From an uncultured Clostridia bacterium (GTDB lineage: Bacteria; Bacillota; Clostridia; Lachnospirales; Lachnospiraceae), in the NCBI GenBank assembly GCA_947643415.1, contig CANRWA010000006.1, forward strand, positions 1 through 64,000: 64,000 bases of DNA, in the 5' to 3' direction. Position 1 is the stretch's first letter; every line of letters begins with the position of its first letter. The translations under genes and the position numbers were made by a program. The notes below the pieces were generated by a model. The model was not told where the DNA came from. It worked only from the letters and a program-made list of their open reading frames with translations, and did no database searches. Positions 34,866-43,518 of the stretch are shown one piece after another.

Positions 34866-35051
34866 AAAGATATCCTCCAGTCCTTTACTTTCTAGGTTCT
34901 TACTCATTTTATCATATATTTTCTCTATATGAAAGCAAAAACCGACATTTTTCGTCCAAAACAAAAGAGACTCTTTATTTTTTATATATCTACATAACCG
35001 TTTTCTTCCTATGCTTTCAAATAATATCCATAACATTTGCTTCAAAAAAGC

Positions 35052-35813
35052 TCACTTTTGCCCAAGCAGAAAAAGTCTCTTAAACGAAAATAATATTTTC
35101 CCATTTTTCTGATAATGATATTCTATCTCTAAATTCTTCATCACTTCATCCAAAAACAACTTCTGTTCTTCCTCATCCAGCCGTTCTATATATGGACGCA
35201 ATGCCGCTCCCCTTAGAAATTCAAGAATCTTTCCATGATTGTCCATCTCATGGCAATAATCGGTTATCCACATTTCAATTTTATTCGTAGATTTTGCTAT
35301 CATGTCATAGTATTCTGATGCAGAATGTAGAACGTATTTACCTTCTTCGATACCTTTAAATTTATCAGCAAATATTTTTTCCGATTTTATAATACATTGA
35401 TTTGCCGGCATTTCCTCAAATAACGGTATCTGTGTCGCAAAAATTCCATTTTCATTCAGCATAGAAAACGCATTTGATATAAAGTCTTCCTGATTTGGCA
35501 ACCATTGTACAAAAGCATTAGAAAATATCAAATCAAACGTCCCCATATCTAAAAGTGGTTTACTGCAATCCCTTTGTATAAATGTAACTGTCGGCAAAAC
35601 CTCCCTTGCTTTTTCCAACATTTCCTTTGACAAGTCTACTCCTATGATTTCAGCATTTTCCCATGCTGATACAAGCGGTACTGTACTCATTCCCGTACCA
35701 CACCCTACATCTAAAATTCTTTGAAATTGCATATCCTTGATTCTAGCAGCCAAGTCAATTGAAGGTTGTATCCGCTCTTTGCCATAGCGGTTATAAATTT
35801 CAGTATTCCACAT
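35052..35813 (-). CDS. SAM-dependent methyltransferase (trans-aconitate methyltransferase-like)
   Basis: 253 residues. Class I methyltransferase motif I is ILDVGCGTGMSTVPLV, with the acidic residue at IIGVDLSKEMLEKAR, motif II at FDLIFSNAFVQWLP and motif III near LNENGIFATQIP. The N-terminal MWNTEIYNRYGKERIQPSID and the QWLPN segment match the Tam family. The natural substrate is unknown. The start at 35813 (ATG) follows GGAGAGG; a TTG six bases upstream is possible. It sits between the CatA-like and GNAT genes, all leftward. Confidence 0.8.
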   Translation of the reverse strand: MWNTEIYNRYGKERIQPSIDLAARIKDMQFQRILDVGCGTGMSTVPLVSAWENAEIIGVDLSKEMLEKAREVLPTVTFIQRDCSKPLLDMGTFDLIFSNAFVQWLPNQEDFISNAFSMLNENGIFATQIPLFEEMPANQCIIKSEKIFADKFKGIEEGKYVLHSASEYYDMIAKSTNKIEMWITDYCHEMDNHGKILEFLRGAALRPYIERLDEEEQKLFLDEVMKNLEIEYHYQKNGKILFSFKRLFLLGQK

Positions 35814-35839
35814 ACGCAACCTCTCCTTTTTCCACAGCT

Positions 35840-36289
35840 TTATCCTTTCTCCATATACACAAACCTCAATTCCTCTGTAACCTGTTCCTCGTCAAAAATT
35901 TTATAGCCAAGTTTCTGATACAATGTTATATTCTTTTCACTTCTGCTACTGGTAAACAACTCGTACCTTTGATCCGGATATTGCTTTTCCATTTCAAGTA
36001 GAAGTTTTGTCCCTATCCCTTGTCCCTGCTTTGATGGATGCACCATCAATTTTCCAATATAAGCAGTCCCGTTATCGCAAAATGCTCTTACAGAACCAAT
36101 GATAGTTTTGTCTTCATCTAATGCTTTTAAAATAATCCCTTTTTGATATTCATTCTCCACATCAGTCAAAGTTTGTTTTAGTGGTGGAATATCTTGGTTA
36201 TCAAAAAGTCTCGCCTCACTTTGATAGGCGAGATACTGCAAGTCAAGTATTTTCTGTAGGTCTCTCTTTTCTGCTCTTGCAACAATCAT
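35840..36289 (-). CDS. GNAT-family N-acetyltransferase
   Basis: 149 residues with the acetyl-CoA loop QGQGIGTKLLLEME preceded by the strand AYIGKLMVHPS, then NITLYQKLGYKIF near the C-terminus. This is a stand-alone GNAT domain. The substrate is not predictable. It is close to the methyltransferase gene on the same strand (26 bases), so probably the same cargo operon. Confidence 0.88.
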   Translation of the reverse strand: MIVARAEKRDLQKILDLQYLAYQSEARLFDNQDIPPLKQTLTDVENEYQKGIILKALDEDKTIIGSVRAFCDNGTAYIGKLMVHPSKQGQGIGTKLLLEMEKQYPDQRYELFTSSRSEKNITLYQKLGYKIFDEEQVTEELRFVYMEKG

Positions 36290-36388
36290 AATATATCCTC
36301 CAAAATATAAAACTCAAAGTTTTTCTTCATACAAAGCAATTATCCTTTTATATTTCAAGCAGTATATGACAATGCTCTTTCGATATTC

Positions 36389-37150
36389 TCATAAATACTT
36401 TTCTATTCTCCCCTGCTCTACAACACGTTTCCCCAACAATGTAATTGCCTGCTTTGGACAAATGTTTATGCACCGATAACACATGGTACATCGATTCCCA
36501 GCTTTGGCAACATTGTTTTCAATATTCAAATTCTTCATTGGGCATGACTCCACACATTTCCCACAGGCAACACACTTTCCGGCATCAATCTTCACTTTAT
36601 CCGTATATTGCTTCGTTTTATTATAAAAATATAAACGCTGTCCAAACAATCCTGCCAAATGGTACATTAATCCAATTCCTTCTTGTGGCATCCTTCCATT
36701 TTTCATATCCCGAACTGTAATATCTATTTTCCTTTCCGCTGCTCTCACAAGTTCCACATTTTGCTCTATAGGACGTTTCAATGCTTTTACATCAGCTATG
36801 CTGTCCGGCATCTTCAAATGCAATCCACCTATAATTTTTGCTCCATCCTTATGAAGCCGACGAGCCAGAATGCCTGCCCCATCTCCACTAAATAATCCCA
36901 TCGTTGCTATTACAAATATTTTTTTGCCTTGCCATAACCGTTGATATCTATCTACAAAATCCTTAAGCATTTTGGGAATATTGCTATACTGCACAGAGTA
37001 ACTAAAAACAATTTCTTCATTGTTTTTTATGTGACTAACTACGTTTTCATCTTCTATTGCAAAAATTTTCGCTGATTCATCATATTGACCAAGAAAAGTT
37101 TCCAAGGCATATCGTGAATTTCCTGTTCCACTAAAATAAATACCAATCAT
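36389..37150 (-). CDS. EFR1-type flavodoxin-ferredoxin fusion protein
   Basis: 253 residues. The N-terminal flavodoxin-like domain (about 1-155) starts IGIYFSGTGNSRYALE, which provides the FMN phosphate loop. The C-terminal domain holds two 4Fe-4S motifs, CVACGKCVESCPMKNLNIE and CTMCYRCINICPKQAI. It should move electrons between flavin and iron-sulfur centres; partners are unknown. It is encoded 13 bases downstream of the CPBP protease gene, and both are cargo genes of the mobile island. Confidence 0.88.
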   Translation of the reverse strand: MIGIYFSGTGNSRYALETFLGQYDESAKIFAIEDENVVSHIKNNEEIVFSYSVQYSNIPKMLKDFVDRYQRLWQGKKIFVIATMGLFSGDGAGILARRLHKDGAKIIGGLHLKMPDSIADVKALKRPIEQNVELVRAAERKIDITVRDMKNGRMPQEGIGLMYHLAGLFGQRLYFYNKTKQYTDKVKIDAGKCVACGKCVESCPMKNLNIENNVAKAGNRCTMCYRCINICPKQAITLLGKRVVEQGRIEKYL

Positions 37151-37163
37151 TTCAAGCCCCCCT

Positions 37164-37829
37164 TTATTTGATATAGGAATATACCATCATAACATAAGAA
37201 ATTAAATTATATCCGCCATGTGCTATCATGCAGCACAATATAGAACTTGTCTTGATATAGAGCAATCCAAGAACAATGCCACATACAAACGCTGACAAAG
37301 TCTGCACCATATTAAAGTGTAACAATGCAAAAAGCGTAGCAGAAATCAATAATGCGGTTACTGTTCCGTAAGAATTTTTCAATCCGCCCAAAACCACTCC
37401 CCGCATCAGTATTTCTTCAATCACAGGAGCAAGTATGCATACCTGTATCAAACTTATTATTGGTGATTTGATAAGGCTTTGAATCATTTCCTGATAATCC
37501 TGCTCACTTTGTGGGAACATGCCCTCAAAAATTGGATCTAACCCCCTATCCAACAACAGAAAAAATAAAATCGAACAGCCAATACTTAACATCATTCCCA
37601 CAAAACTTATGTTAGACAATAACTGCACTTGGTAGCCTATCGTTCTCTTTAAAAATACAATGAAAACACCTATGCATATTGCTATGGTAACAATATTAAT
37701 TATATTGGAAAAATCAGGGACAACCTTTCTCCAAACTACCACATCTAAAAATGTGTAAAAAAGCATAATCCCAAAATATGCCAGCACTAACAAAAAAGCT
37801 GTGCCAATTTTTATATTATATTCTTTCAT
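37164..37829 (-). CDS. CPBP-family intramembrane metalloprotease
   Basis: 221 residues with about six or seven membrane segments. The CPBP (Abi/Rce1-like) motifs are present: EEILMRGVVLGGL (Glu-Glu-x3-Arg), the His in LLHFNMVQT, and the His near the end in IAHGGYNL. Relatives process prenylated proteins or peptide pheromones and confer bacteriocin self-immunity. Substrate unknown. It is the first gene of a pair with the EFR1 protein. Confidence 0.85.
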   Translation of the reverse strand: MKEYNIKIGTAFLLVLAYFGIMLFYTFLDVVVWRKVVPDFSNIINIVTIAICIGVFIVFLKRTIGYQVQLLSNISFVGMMLSIGCSILFFLLLDRGLDPIFEGMFPQSEQDYQEMIQSLIKSPIISLIQVCILAPVIEEILMRGVVLGGLKNSYGTVTALLISATLFALLHFNMVQTLSAFVCGIVLGLLYIKTSSILCCMIAHGGYNLISYVMMVYSYIK

Positions 37830-37954
37830 ATTCCTTAAGCACTCCTAAACTCTTGTCTAACATCACATCAATATAAACAGTATATCATGTCATTCCACAT
37901 AATTCCACATTTTCCGCAATCAAAATACAGAGCAGTCCTCTACCCCGCACACGT

Positions 37955-38341
37955 TTACACATATACCAACTTTCTCAGCACAATCTCCTCCGCAGCAATC
38001 CTCACATTATTCATAAGTCCAATCCACTTCATTTGCTCTGTAGCTTTTAACTCCTCCGTAATTCTCTCCTCTGCTTTCATCTGTTTTACGAGCTTTTCCA
38101 CCCTTGCATGGCCTTCTTTATCTATCTCATGCAGATGTTCATTCAATTTGCCATCCAGCATCAACTGTAAATACTCTGCTCTGCAATTTGCCTACAAATA
38201 CTCCCACCGCATAAGTCCATACTTCCCTATATTGTAATCCGTTCCCTCAGGCAATCCCAAATCAGGATAATACAAATCATGCTCTCCCAAGCGGTATACA
38301 ATTCCATTTTCCACAATAACTTCTGCTAATTCTATACTCAT
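37955..38341 (-). pseudogene. tnpV: tnpV pseudogene (in-frame amber)
   Basis: Read from ATG 38341 the frame encodes the TnpV-type transposon protein (YYPDLGLPEGTDYNIGKYG, MRWEYL) to a TAG at 38194-38192. Then, in the same frame, come ANCRAEYLQLMLDGKLNEHL and MKWIGLMNNVRIAAEEIVL to 37955. The TAG occupies the place of a Lys codon in intact relatives (EYLKANCRAEYL), so one A-to-T change broke the gene. TnpV occurs in Tn4451-type and related clostridial mobilizable transposons, where it is found near cat genes; here a CatA-like gene lies 3 kb away. The 69-residue part downstream could be re-initiated but has no strong RBS. Confidence 0.75.
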
Positions 38342-38417
38342 AATCTGCCTCCATTCTTATGTACGGATAAGAAGAAAAAATCATTTCTTTTATCCGTATC
38401 TGTTATCTGTTCTACAA

Positions 38418-38885
38418 CTACCTGCTCCTACTACCAAAACCGATATTCTCCGAAAAACTCTGCACTTTCTCCCCAACAGACTCCAGAAAACGCTCCAGCA
38501 TATTCAAGCCATTAATAGTAAACTGCTTCATGAAATCATATGCTTTCTGCAATCTCTCTTTCAAAGTCCTGTTCTCGTCCTTCAATATCATATTCTCCTG
38601 CTTTAATCGCAACATATCATTAAACATAGCCGTTCCTCGTTCGCTTGGCTCTACTCTGCAGTACTTCTCATACTGCTGCACAGCCTGCTCTCTTACAAAT
38701 CCCGCCTGTTTCTGCACATCTTCAAATTCATTCACCGCCTCCTGTATCTGCATTTTCACAATATCCAGCTTTATCTCCTCTGCCTGTACTTCTTCCGCTT
38801 TATCGGATTTTCTCTGTTCCAATTTTTTTATCTGCCCCTCAAGAGAATTTATTTTTTCCTCAAACATACTGCTTTTTTTCGGCAT
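38418..38885 (-). pseudogene. C-terminal part of the Mob/Pre relaxase, out of frame
   Basis: About 155 residues of coiled coil (MFEEKINSLEGQIKKLEQRK, RLKQENMILKDENRTLKERL) that continue the relaxase reading frame after a one-base shift at the seven-A tract 38873-38879. Removing one A would join both parts into one protein of about 480 residues, the usual length of Mob/Pre proteins. An internal ATG at 38885 could allow separate translation. Annotated as a fragment because the break is in a homopolymer, which could be a true mutation, phase variation or sequencing error. Confidence 0.65.
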
Positions 38886-39867
38886 ATTCCTCGTAAGATT
38901 TCTTTTTATCCTCATACCATGATTGATACAGTTCATACAGTCCTTTTGTACTTTCTTCCAGACTTTTATAATGTTCATAGGAATCCTGCACCCTGTCCTT
39001 ATCTATCTGTACTTTTTCCCAATCTTCTTTCGCCTGTTCCGTCTCCTGCCGGATTTTCTCTGCCTTTGCCGCATTCTCCTCCAAAATCTGCTCTTGGGAC
39101 TGCAATGCTTCCACATTGACTTCCATCAAAAAGCTCTGGCTTGCTAACTTATCCCTCTGCCCGGAAATCTCCTGCTCCAGTTCTTCTACCTCTGCTTTCC
39201 GCATTTTCTTCTCATAATCATAAACTGACAGATGTTTTTCATGCGTTCCTTTTTGCAACCATTCCATCCGATAACGTTCCATAATCTCAGCAAGGCACTG
39301 CTTTTCACTCTCTACCCAGCGTTTCCACTCGGTATCAAACCGCCCTGTCCCGACGAATCCCTGTGCCTTCAATGCACCTTTTAAGGACACCTTTGTTTCC
39401 AGCCCACGCTTATTTCCGGTTGAAAACGGTACATAATCAATATGCAGATGCGGTGTTTCCTCATCCAAGTGCATAACCGCATTAAATACCCGGAGATTGG
39501 GATTCCTCTCTTGAAATCCCAGCATATAATCTTCCAATGCTGACTGTGCATAAATACTCTCCACCATGCCACAATTAGTATCATCCCTGTTGCCAATTTG
39601 GACGATCAGCTCATGGAACAGTTTCTCCTGTCTGCTGGTGCGGATTTTTTCATAATAATTATCAATCCTGCGGTCTGCCCTGCTCTGTTTCGCATTATAA
39701 GCCTCTAATGCTTCATCAAAGAGTGAATGATACACCTTTTTGATACTTTCCTTGTCATAAACCTTATTGCATTTACTCCGTTCTTTATCAACATTTTTTG
39801 CCGTAAATGTCCGATTATTATGATTCAACGACCCTTTCCCCACCATCATCGAAATTGTTCTCTCCAT
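38860..39867 (-). CDS. Mob/Pre (MobV-type) relaxase, truncated by frameshift
   Basis: 335 residues. The relaxase nicks at oriT and leads the transferred strand during mobilisation. The HUH motif appears as HLDEETPHLHIDYVP; FNAVMHLDE precedes it, and the N-terminal HNNRTFTAKNVDKE is typical of the family. The catalytic domain (1-230) is complete. From about 230 the coiled coil runs into the frameshift at 38873-38879, after which only KQYV is added before the stop. So the enzyme may still cut DNA but lacks its C-terminal half. It lies downstream of the mobC-like gene and the presumed oriT region. Confidence 0.82.
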   Translation of the reverse strand: MERTISMMVGKGSLNHNNRTFTAKNVDKERSKCNKVYDKESIKKVYHSLFDEALEAYNAKQSRADRRIDNYYEKIRTSRQEKLFHELIVQIGNRDDTNCGMVESIYAQSALEDYMLGFQERNPNLRVFNAVMHLDEETPHLHIDYVPFSTGNKRGLETKVSLKGALKAQGFVGTGRFDTEWKRWVESEKQCLAEIMERYRMEWLQKGTHEKHLSVYDYEKKMRKAEVEELEQEISGQRDKLASQSFLMEVNVEALQSQEQILEENAAKAEKIRQETEQAKEDWEKVQIDKDRVQDSYEHYKSLEESTKGLYELYQSWYEDKKKSYEEYAEKKQYV

Positions 39868-40550
39868 ATATACCGCCCTTTCTTTCTGTCTTTATCTGTA
39901 AATGCCCATAATAAAATTTTTCTGCTCATTGCCCTAATATCTCCTTTCCAAATTTTCCAACCTGTGCTATGAAGTTCCTATCCAGCCACATCAGCAAAAA
40001 TTTTCACTCTCCAGTTGTTTGACACACTGTAAAACAAAACCCTCTTTTGTCGCACAAACTGTTATACAACTGTTTTTATCCAAATCACTTTTCCTCTTCT
40101 AGCAGAAAATTTCCGCTTGCTTTGTAATACAGACTGTACTACACTGTTTTACATGAAAATCTGCTCCCGGCGAATCATATTCCAGCCAAAGACGAGCCGA
40201 CAGGCGAAGTCTGAGGCGGAATATGTTTTGTTACTTTTGTCAAAAGTAACGCAAAAGCATTTTTGACAGGCAAGCCCATCAAAAATGCAACCCGCAAGCG
40301 GGTTTTGCGTCCTGCCGGAGGCTTGCTTACGAAGTCCAGCCGATGAAATATTTGTCGCACAGCTACAAATATTTCAAGCTGTCTGCTCGGCTGTCCTCCC
40401 ACACCCCACATTCCCTCCTGTATATATTCCAAATCTCCCCACCGTCTAACCGGTCTTTTTTCCTTTCCTGTGACGGTTGTGACGGTATTTTTGCTATCGG
40501 CACTGATATACCAAATACCGTCGCAACCGTCACTTATCGTCACGCCTGCT
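39868..40550. other. Presumed oriT/regulatory region between mobC and relaxase genes
   Basis: 683 bases. Hairpins include GTTACTTTTG/CAAAAGTAAC near 40229-40250 and AACCCGC/GCGGGTT near 40288-40305, and the large inverted repeat at 40470-40533. A long open frame on the minus strand (40175-40657) overlaps mobC, crosses all these structures and has no RBS, so it is not called as a gene. Position next to mobilisation genes and density of palindromes suggest the transfer origin. Confidence 0.5.
40470..40533. repeat. Near-perfect 21-bp inverted repeat with internal direct repeats
   Basis: Arms at 40470-40490 and 40513-40533 match in 20 of 21 positions. Each arm itself contains two TGACGGT-like units spaced nine bases apart. 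The layout suits binding of a relaxosome or replication protein. Confidence 0.65.
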
Positions 40551-40922
40551 TTATTCCTGTTCTTTTCCGGTGTCTTGCTCCCACAGATATTTTGCACCAT
40601 CCAGCATCCGAATGACGGCTCGTAGCATATGCAGGTAATCCGTCTGCATGTCCGCAAATTCTTCCTCCGGCATTACAATTTCCCCCTCTGCCTCGAACTG
40701 TTCTCCCAGTGCTGACATTTGCTCCTGCATTTTCCGCAGTTCCTCCACCAATGGATAAATAGTCTCTTTCTTCCCCACCACGCATACCCTGTTGTAAATG
40801 CAGCTGCGTATAAAATAATCTTTCTTCAGCATCCCGCCCATTTTGATATTTGCCTCAATCGCCCGTCTCTCATAATCCGATACACGAAAGCTTATGGTCG
40901 GGTTCTTGTGTTTTCCCGGCAT
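40551..40922 (-). CDS. MobC-like plasmid mobilisation relaxosome protein
   Basis: 123 residues. The N-terminus NPTISFRVSDYERRAIEANI followed by KMGGMLKKDYFIRSCIY is the ribbon-helix-helix region of MobC-type accessory proteins, which open oriT for the relaxase. The C-terminal half is a helical, acidic coiled coil (LVEELRKMQEQMSALGEQFE). It starts two bases after the integrase stop and is followed by the presumed oriT region. Confidence 0.8.
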   Translation of the reverse strand: MPGKHKNPTISFRVSDYERRAIEANIKMGGMLKKDYFIRSCIYNRVCVVGKKETIYPLVEELRKMQEQMSALGEQFEAEGEIVMPEEEFADMQTDYLHMLRAVIRMLDGAKYLWEQDTGKEQE

Positions 40923-40924
40923 AA

Positions 40925-42037
40925 CTAATCATCCTCCTTTTTCTCCCCGGATTTTTCCGGCTGTTCCATTACAAATGCATCATTTAACATTGTTGCCATT
41001 TCTTTCTGCTCTGACGGAAACATATGGGCATAACGGTAAGTGATATCCGCACTCTCATGACCTACCCTGTTCCCGATTGCGACCGCTGTAAATCCCATGT
41101 TGATAAGCAGGGACACTGAAGAGTGCCTGATGTCATGGATGCGGATTCTCTTTACTTCTGCTGCTTTTGCCCCTCTGTCCATCTCATGGTGCAGATAGGA
41201 TTTTGAAATCTGGAAAATACGATCCGTCGGCATATAGCCATACAGCATCCCCAGATACTGCTCCAGTTCCCCACACAGAAAATCCGGGATACTGACATCC
41301 CGCTTGCTCTTTGGTGTTTTCGGGTCGGTTATCACATCCCTCCCGCCTATCCTCTGGTACGATTTTGTGATGTGGAGAACCTTGTTTTTGGTGTCAATGT
41401 CACTGACACAAAGCGCAAGTAATTCTCCCAATCGCAGCCCGCACCAGTAAAGTATTTGAAAAGCGTAATAAGAAACCGGCTTATCCTTTACCGCTTCAAT
41501 AAATTTCAGGTATTCTTCCTTTGTCCAGAAATTCATTTCATCCGCTTTTCCCTTCCCCAGCGGTCCGGCTTTGATGACCGGATTCTCTTTCAGTTCATAA
41601 AACCGTACCGCATGGTTGAACAATGCCGACAGCTCCGACTGGATTGTTTTCAGGTACGTTGGCTTAAACGGTTTCCCGTCTGCCCCTCTCTGTGCCGATA
41701 TCATGTTCTGCCACGTGATAATGTCCTTTGCCCGGATATCCTTCATTTTTTTGTCCTTAAAATAGGGAAGTATCTTGCTCTTTACCACCGCCTCTTTGGT
41801 ATTCCATGTGTTTTCCTTAAGTTTCGGCTTTATGTCCATCTCATAGGACTTCCAAAAATCCCCGAACGTCATGTCCAGATTGGATTCCTCCCTCATGCGG
41901 AAATGCTGCTCCCACTCCAGTGCCTCTTTTCTGGTCTTAAACCCACGTTTCAGCTTGCGTTTGTTTTTGCCGGTCCAATCGTAATAATGAAACGAGACGT
42001 ACCATGTGCCACGTTCTTCATCCTTGTATGCTGCCAT
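40925..42037 (-). CDS. Tyrosine recombinase / site-specific integrase
   Basis: 370 residues from ATG 42037, preceded by AAGGAGAGG. The N-terminal arm-binding domain (about 1-55) has TWYVSFHYYDWTGKNKRK; the SAM-like core-binding domain follows; the catalytic domain shows WCGLRLGELLAL (Arg I), IRIHDIRHSSVSLLINMG (His-x2-Arg) and VGHESADITYRYAHM (His and the nucleophile Tyr). It is an ICE/IME-type integrase related to that of Tn916-like elements. It should act on the composite ends at 31204-31291 and 43294-43380. The excisionase-like gene lies upstream and mobC downstream. Confidence 0.92.
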   Translation of the reverse strand: MAAYKDEERGTWYVSFHYYDWTGKNKRKLKRGFKTRKEALEWEQHFRMREESNLDMTFGDFWKSYEMDIKPKLKENTWNTKEAVVKSKILPYFKDKKMKDIRAKDIITWQNMISAQRGADGKPFKPTYLKTIQSELSALFNHAVRFYELKENPVIKAGPLGKGKADEMNFWTKEEYLKFIEAVKDKPVSYYAFQILYWCGLRLGELLALCVSDIDTKNKVLHITKSYQRIGGRDVITDPKTPKSKRDVSIPDFLCGELEQYLGMLYGYMPTDRIFQISKSYLHHEMDRGAKAAEVKRIRIHDIRHSSVSLLINMGFTAVAIGNRVGHESADITYRYAHMFPSEQKEMATMLNDAFVMEQPEKSGEKKEDD

Positions 42038-42171
42038 ACAATCCTCTCCTTCCTGCAAGGCGGCTTTCTGCCGCACTGCCCATGCTGTTCACGATTTCCG
42101 GTTGCTGCCCACTATTCCCTGCACAGCCGGAAATACAGCCACCAGTTCCAAACAATTTTTCCAAGCCCTGC

Positions 42172-42354
42172 TCAGCCTGCCACCCCGTAGAACTCTTCTT
42201 CAAAGAATTTCCGGCTTACCCTGCCTGCAACGGTAATAAAGCCTTTTGCAGACAATTCTTCATTCAGTTCCCGGACAATGGCATATGCTTTGGACTTTGA
42301 AATCCCAAGCAGCTCCGCCACTTCCTTTGCGGTAATGAAAACACCCCGCTCCAT
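42172..42354 (-). CDS. Excisionase-like small helix-turn-helix protein
   Basis: 60 residues from ATG 42354 behind GGAAGGGGG. The MerR-like winged HTH is visible in ITAKEVAELLGISKSKAYAI, with the wing around GFITVAGRVSRKFFEEEFYG. Proteins of this size directly upstream of a tyrosine integrase act as excisionase or as a regulator of it. About 135 bases separate it from int, same strand. Confidence 0.75.
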   Translation of the reverse strand: MERGVFITAKEVAELLGISKSKAYAIVRELNEELSAKGFITVAGRVSRKFFEEEFYGVAG

Positions 42355-42573
42355 AACGGCACCCCCTTCCATTTTTTATGTAACGGTTTCTTTTATTCGC
42401 TTATATGTTAATCTTGATTTGATACCCATTATAATTCGCAACTTTGTTAATGTCAATACTTTTATTTCGCATTTTTGTTAATTTTGTCTTTACTTCCCCC
42501 ATTCCATGACGTATAATGGAAACAGGCAGGACAGTTTTGCCACCTGCCAATCCGATGAAATGAGGTAATGTTT

Positions 42574-43158
42574 ATGACCGTTGGCGAAAAAATAAGATAT
42601 ATCCGTACATTCCGGGGCATGACACAACAGCAACTAGGCGTTGCTATTGGTCTGTCTGCCAAAGGGGCAGACAACCGCATGGCACAGTACGAAACAAACT
42701 ATCGTGTCCCGAAGAAAGATATGCTGGAGGACATTGCAGAGGCACTGGATGTCAGCCCCCTCAACTTTATCTCCCCCGTACCCGGTGCCGCCGAGGACAT
42801 CATGCAGACATTCTTCTGGCTGGACGAAGATAACCCGGAGGCACTGCATTTCTTTCCGATGGTTCCAAGCAAAAAGAAGTACGGAACAGGCAATGCAATC
42901 AAGGCACAGTATGACAATAACGATGATATGCCCTCTGTCCCACCTGTCGGCATGTGGTTCCATTACAGTACCGTAAATGACTTCATGCACGAATGGATGG
43001 TACACAAGCAGGAGCTTGCCGAAGGGCAGATTACACAGGCTGAATATCTAGAATGGAAACTCAACTGGCCCGATACCTGCTGTGAGCGTGGCCCCGCATA
43101 TGAACCATGCGAGCCAAAATATCAATGGAAAAAATCTGATTCCGAAACGGAATCCTGA
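42574..43158 (+). CDS. XRE-family regulator of the mobilizable element
   Basis: 194 residues, transcribed divergently from xis/int. The N-terminal Cro/C1 HTH is KIRYIRTFRGMTQQQLGVAI, with KKDMLEDIAEALDVSPLNFI after it. The C-terminal part (about 70-194) is a conserved extension of ICE-associated XRE proteins of unknown function, with WFHYSTVNDFMHEW. ATG 42574 follows GAGGTAATG. It probably controls excision and transfer genes from the divergent promoter region 42373-42573. Confidence 0.85.
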   Translation: MTVGEKIRYIRTFRGMTQQQLGVAIGLSAKGADNRMAQYETNYRVPKKDMLEDIAEALDVSPLNFISPVPGAAEDIMQTFFWLDEDNPEALHFFPMVPSKKKYGTGNAIKAQYDNNDDMPSVPPVGMWFHYSTVNDFMHEWMVHKQELAEGQITQAEYLEWKLNWPDTCCERGPAYEPCEPKYQWKKSDSETES

Positions 43159-43518
43159 ATATCGGGGCTGCTGACGCAGCCACATTGCAAGTTGCTCCGC
43201 AACTTGAGCCATGCCGCGAAACATGGCAATGCATAAGAATAATAGAAAATACGTTTAAGAATTCCTGTTATTCTGTAAATACCTCCGATATAGGTATCAA
43301 AAAGGTATCACAGAACATAAAAGAACCCCGCAAACAGCGTGTTTACGCCATTTGTGGGGTTCGGTTTACTACTCGAACTCGATTTCCTATTAGCATTTTC
43401 ATGTACGTTCAATGCCAAAAAATCTTAGAAAATCGGGTTCTTTTTGAATGTGTCCACACATTCCATACATTTCACATAGTTATAAATCTCACGACAATCT
43501 CACAACTTTATCTCCAGC
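43159..43518. other. Right end of the mobilizable element, no gene
   Basis: Contains the composite end at 43294-43380 and, to its left, a short GC-rich palindromic stretch (43165-43220, with GCAAGTTGC and TTGAGCCATGCCGCGAAACA). No supported coding sequence. Confidence 0.5.
43294..43380. other. Composite att-like end, copy B
   Basis: Arm-like repeats GTATCAAAAAGGTATCAC (43294-43311), hairpin GAACCCC-G-CAAA / TTTG-T-GGGGTTC (43323-43362), core GTTTACTACTCGAACTC (43364-43380). The distance from arm repeats to core is 70 bp here and 71 bp in copy A. Confidence 0.5.

Noticed and set aside
38871-38880. Programmed -1 frameshift in the relaxase at A AAA AAG
   Set aside because: The -1 frame closes after a few codons (AVCLRKK then stop); joining the two halves needs a +1 shift, so mutation or error is more likely.
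40175-40657. 160-residue minus-strand open frame between mobC and the relaxase
   Set aside because: It overlaps mobC, lacks an RBS and runs through large inverted repeats; better read as a non-coding oriT-type region.
42462-42680. Minus-strand open frame overlapping the start of the XRE gene
   Set aside because: No RBS; it overlaps a clear regulator gene and its promoter region.
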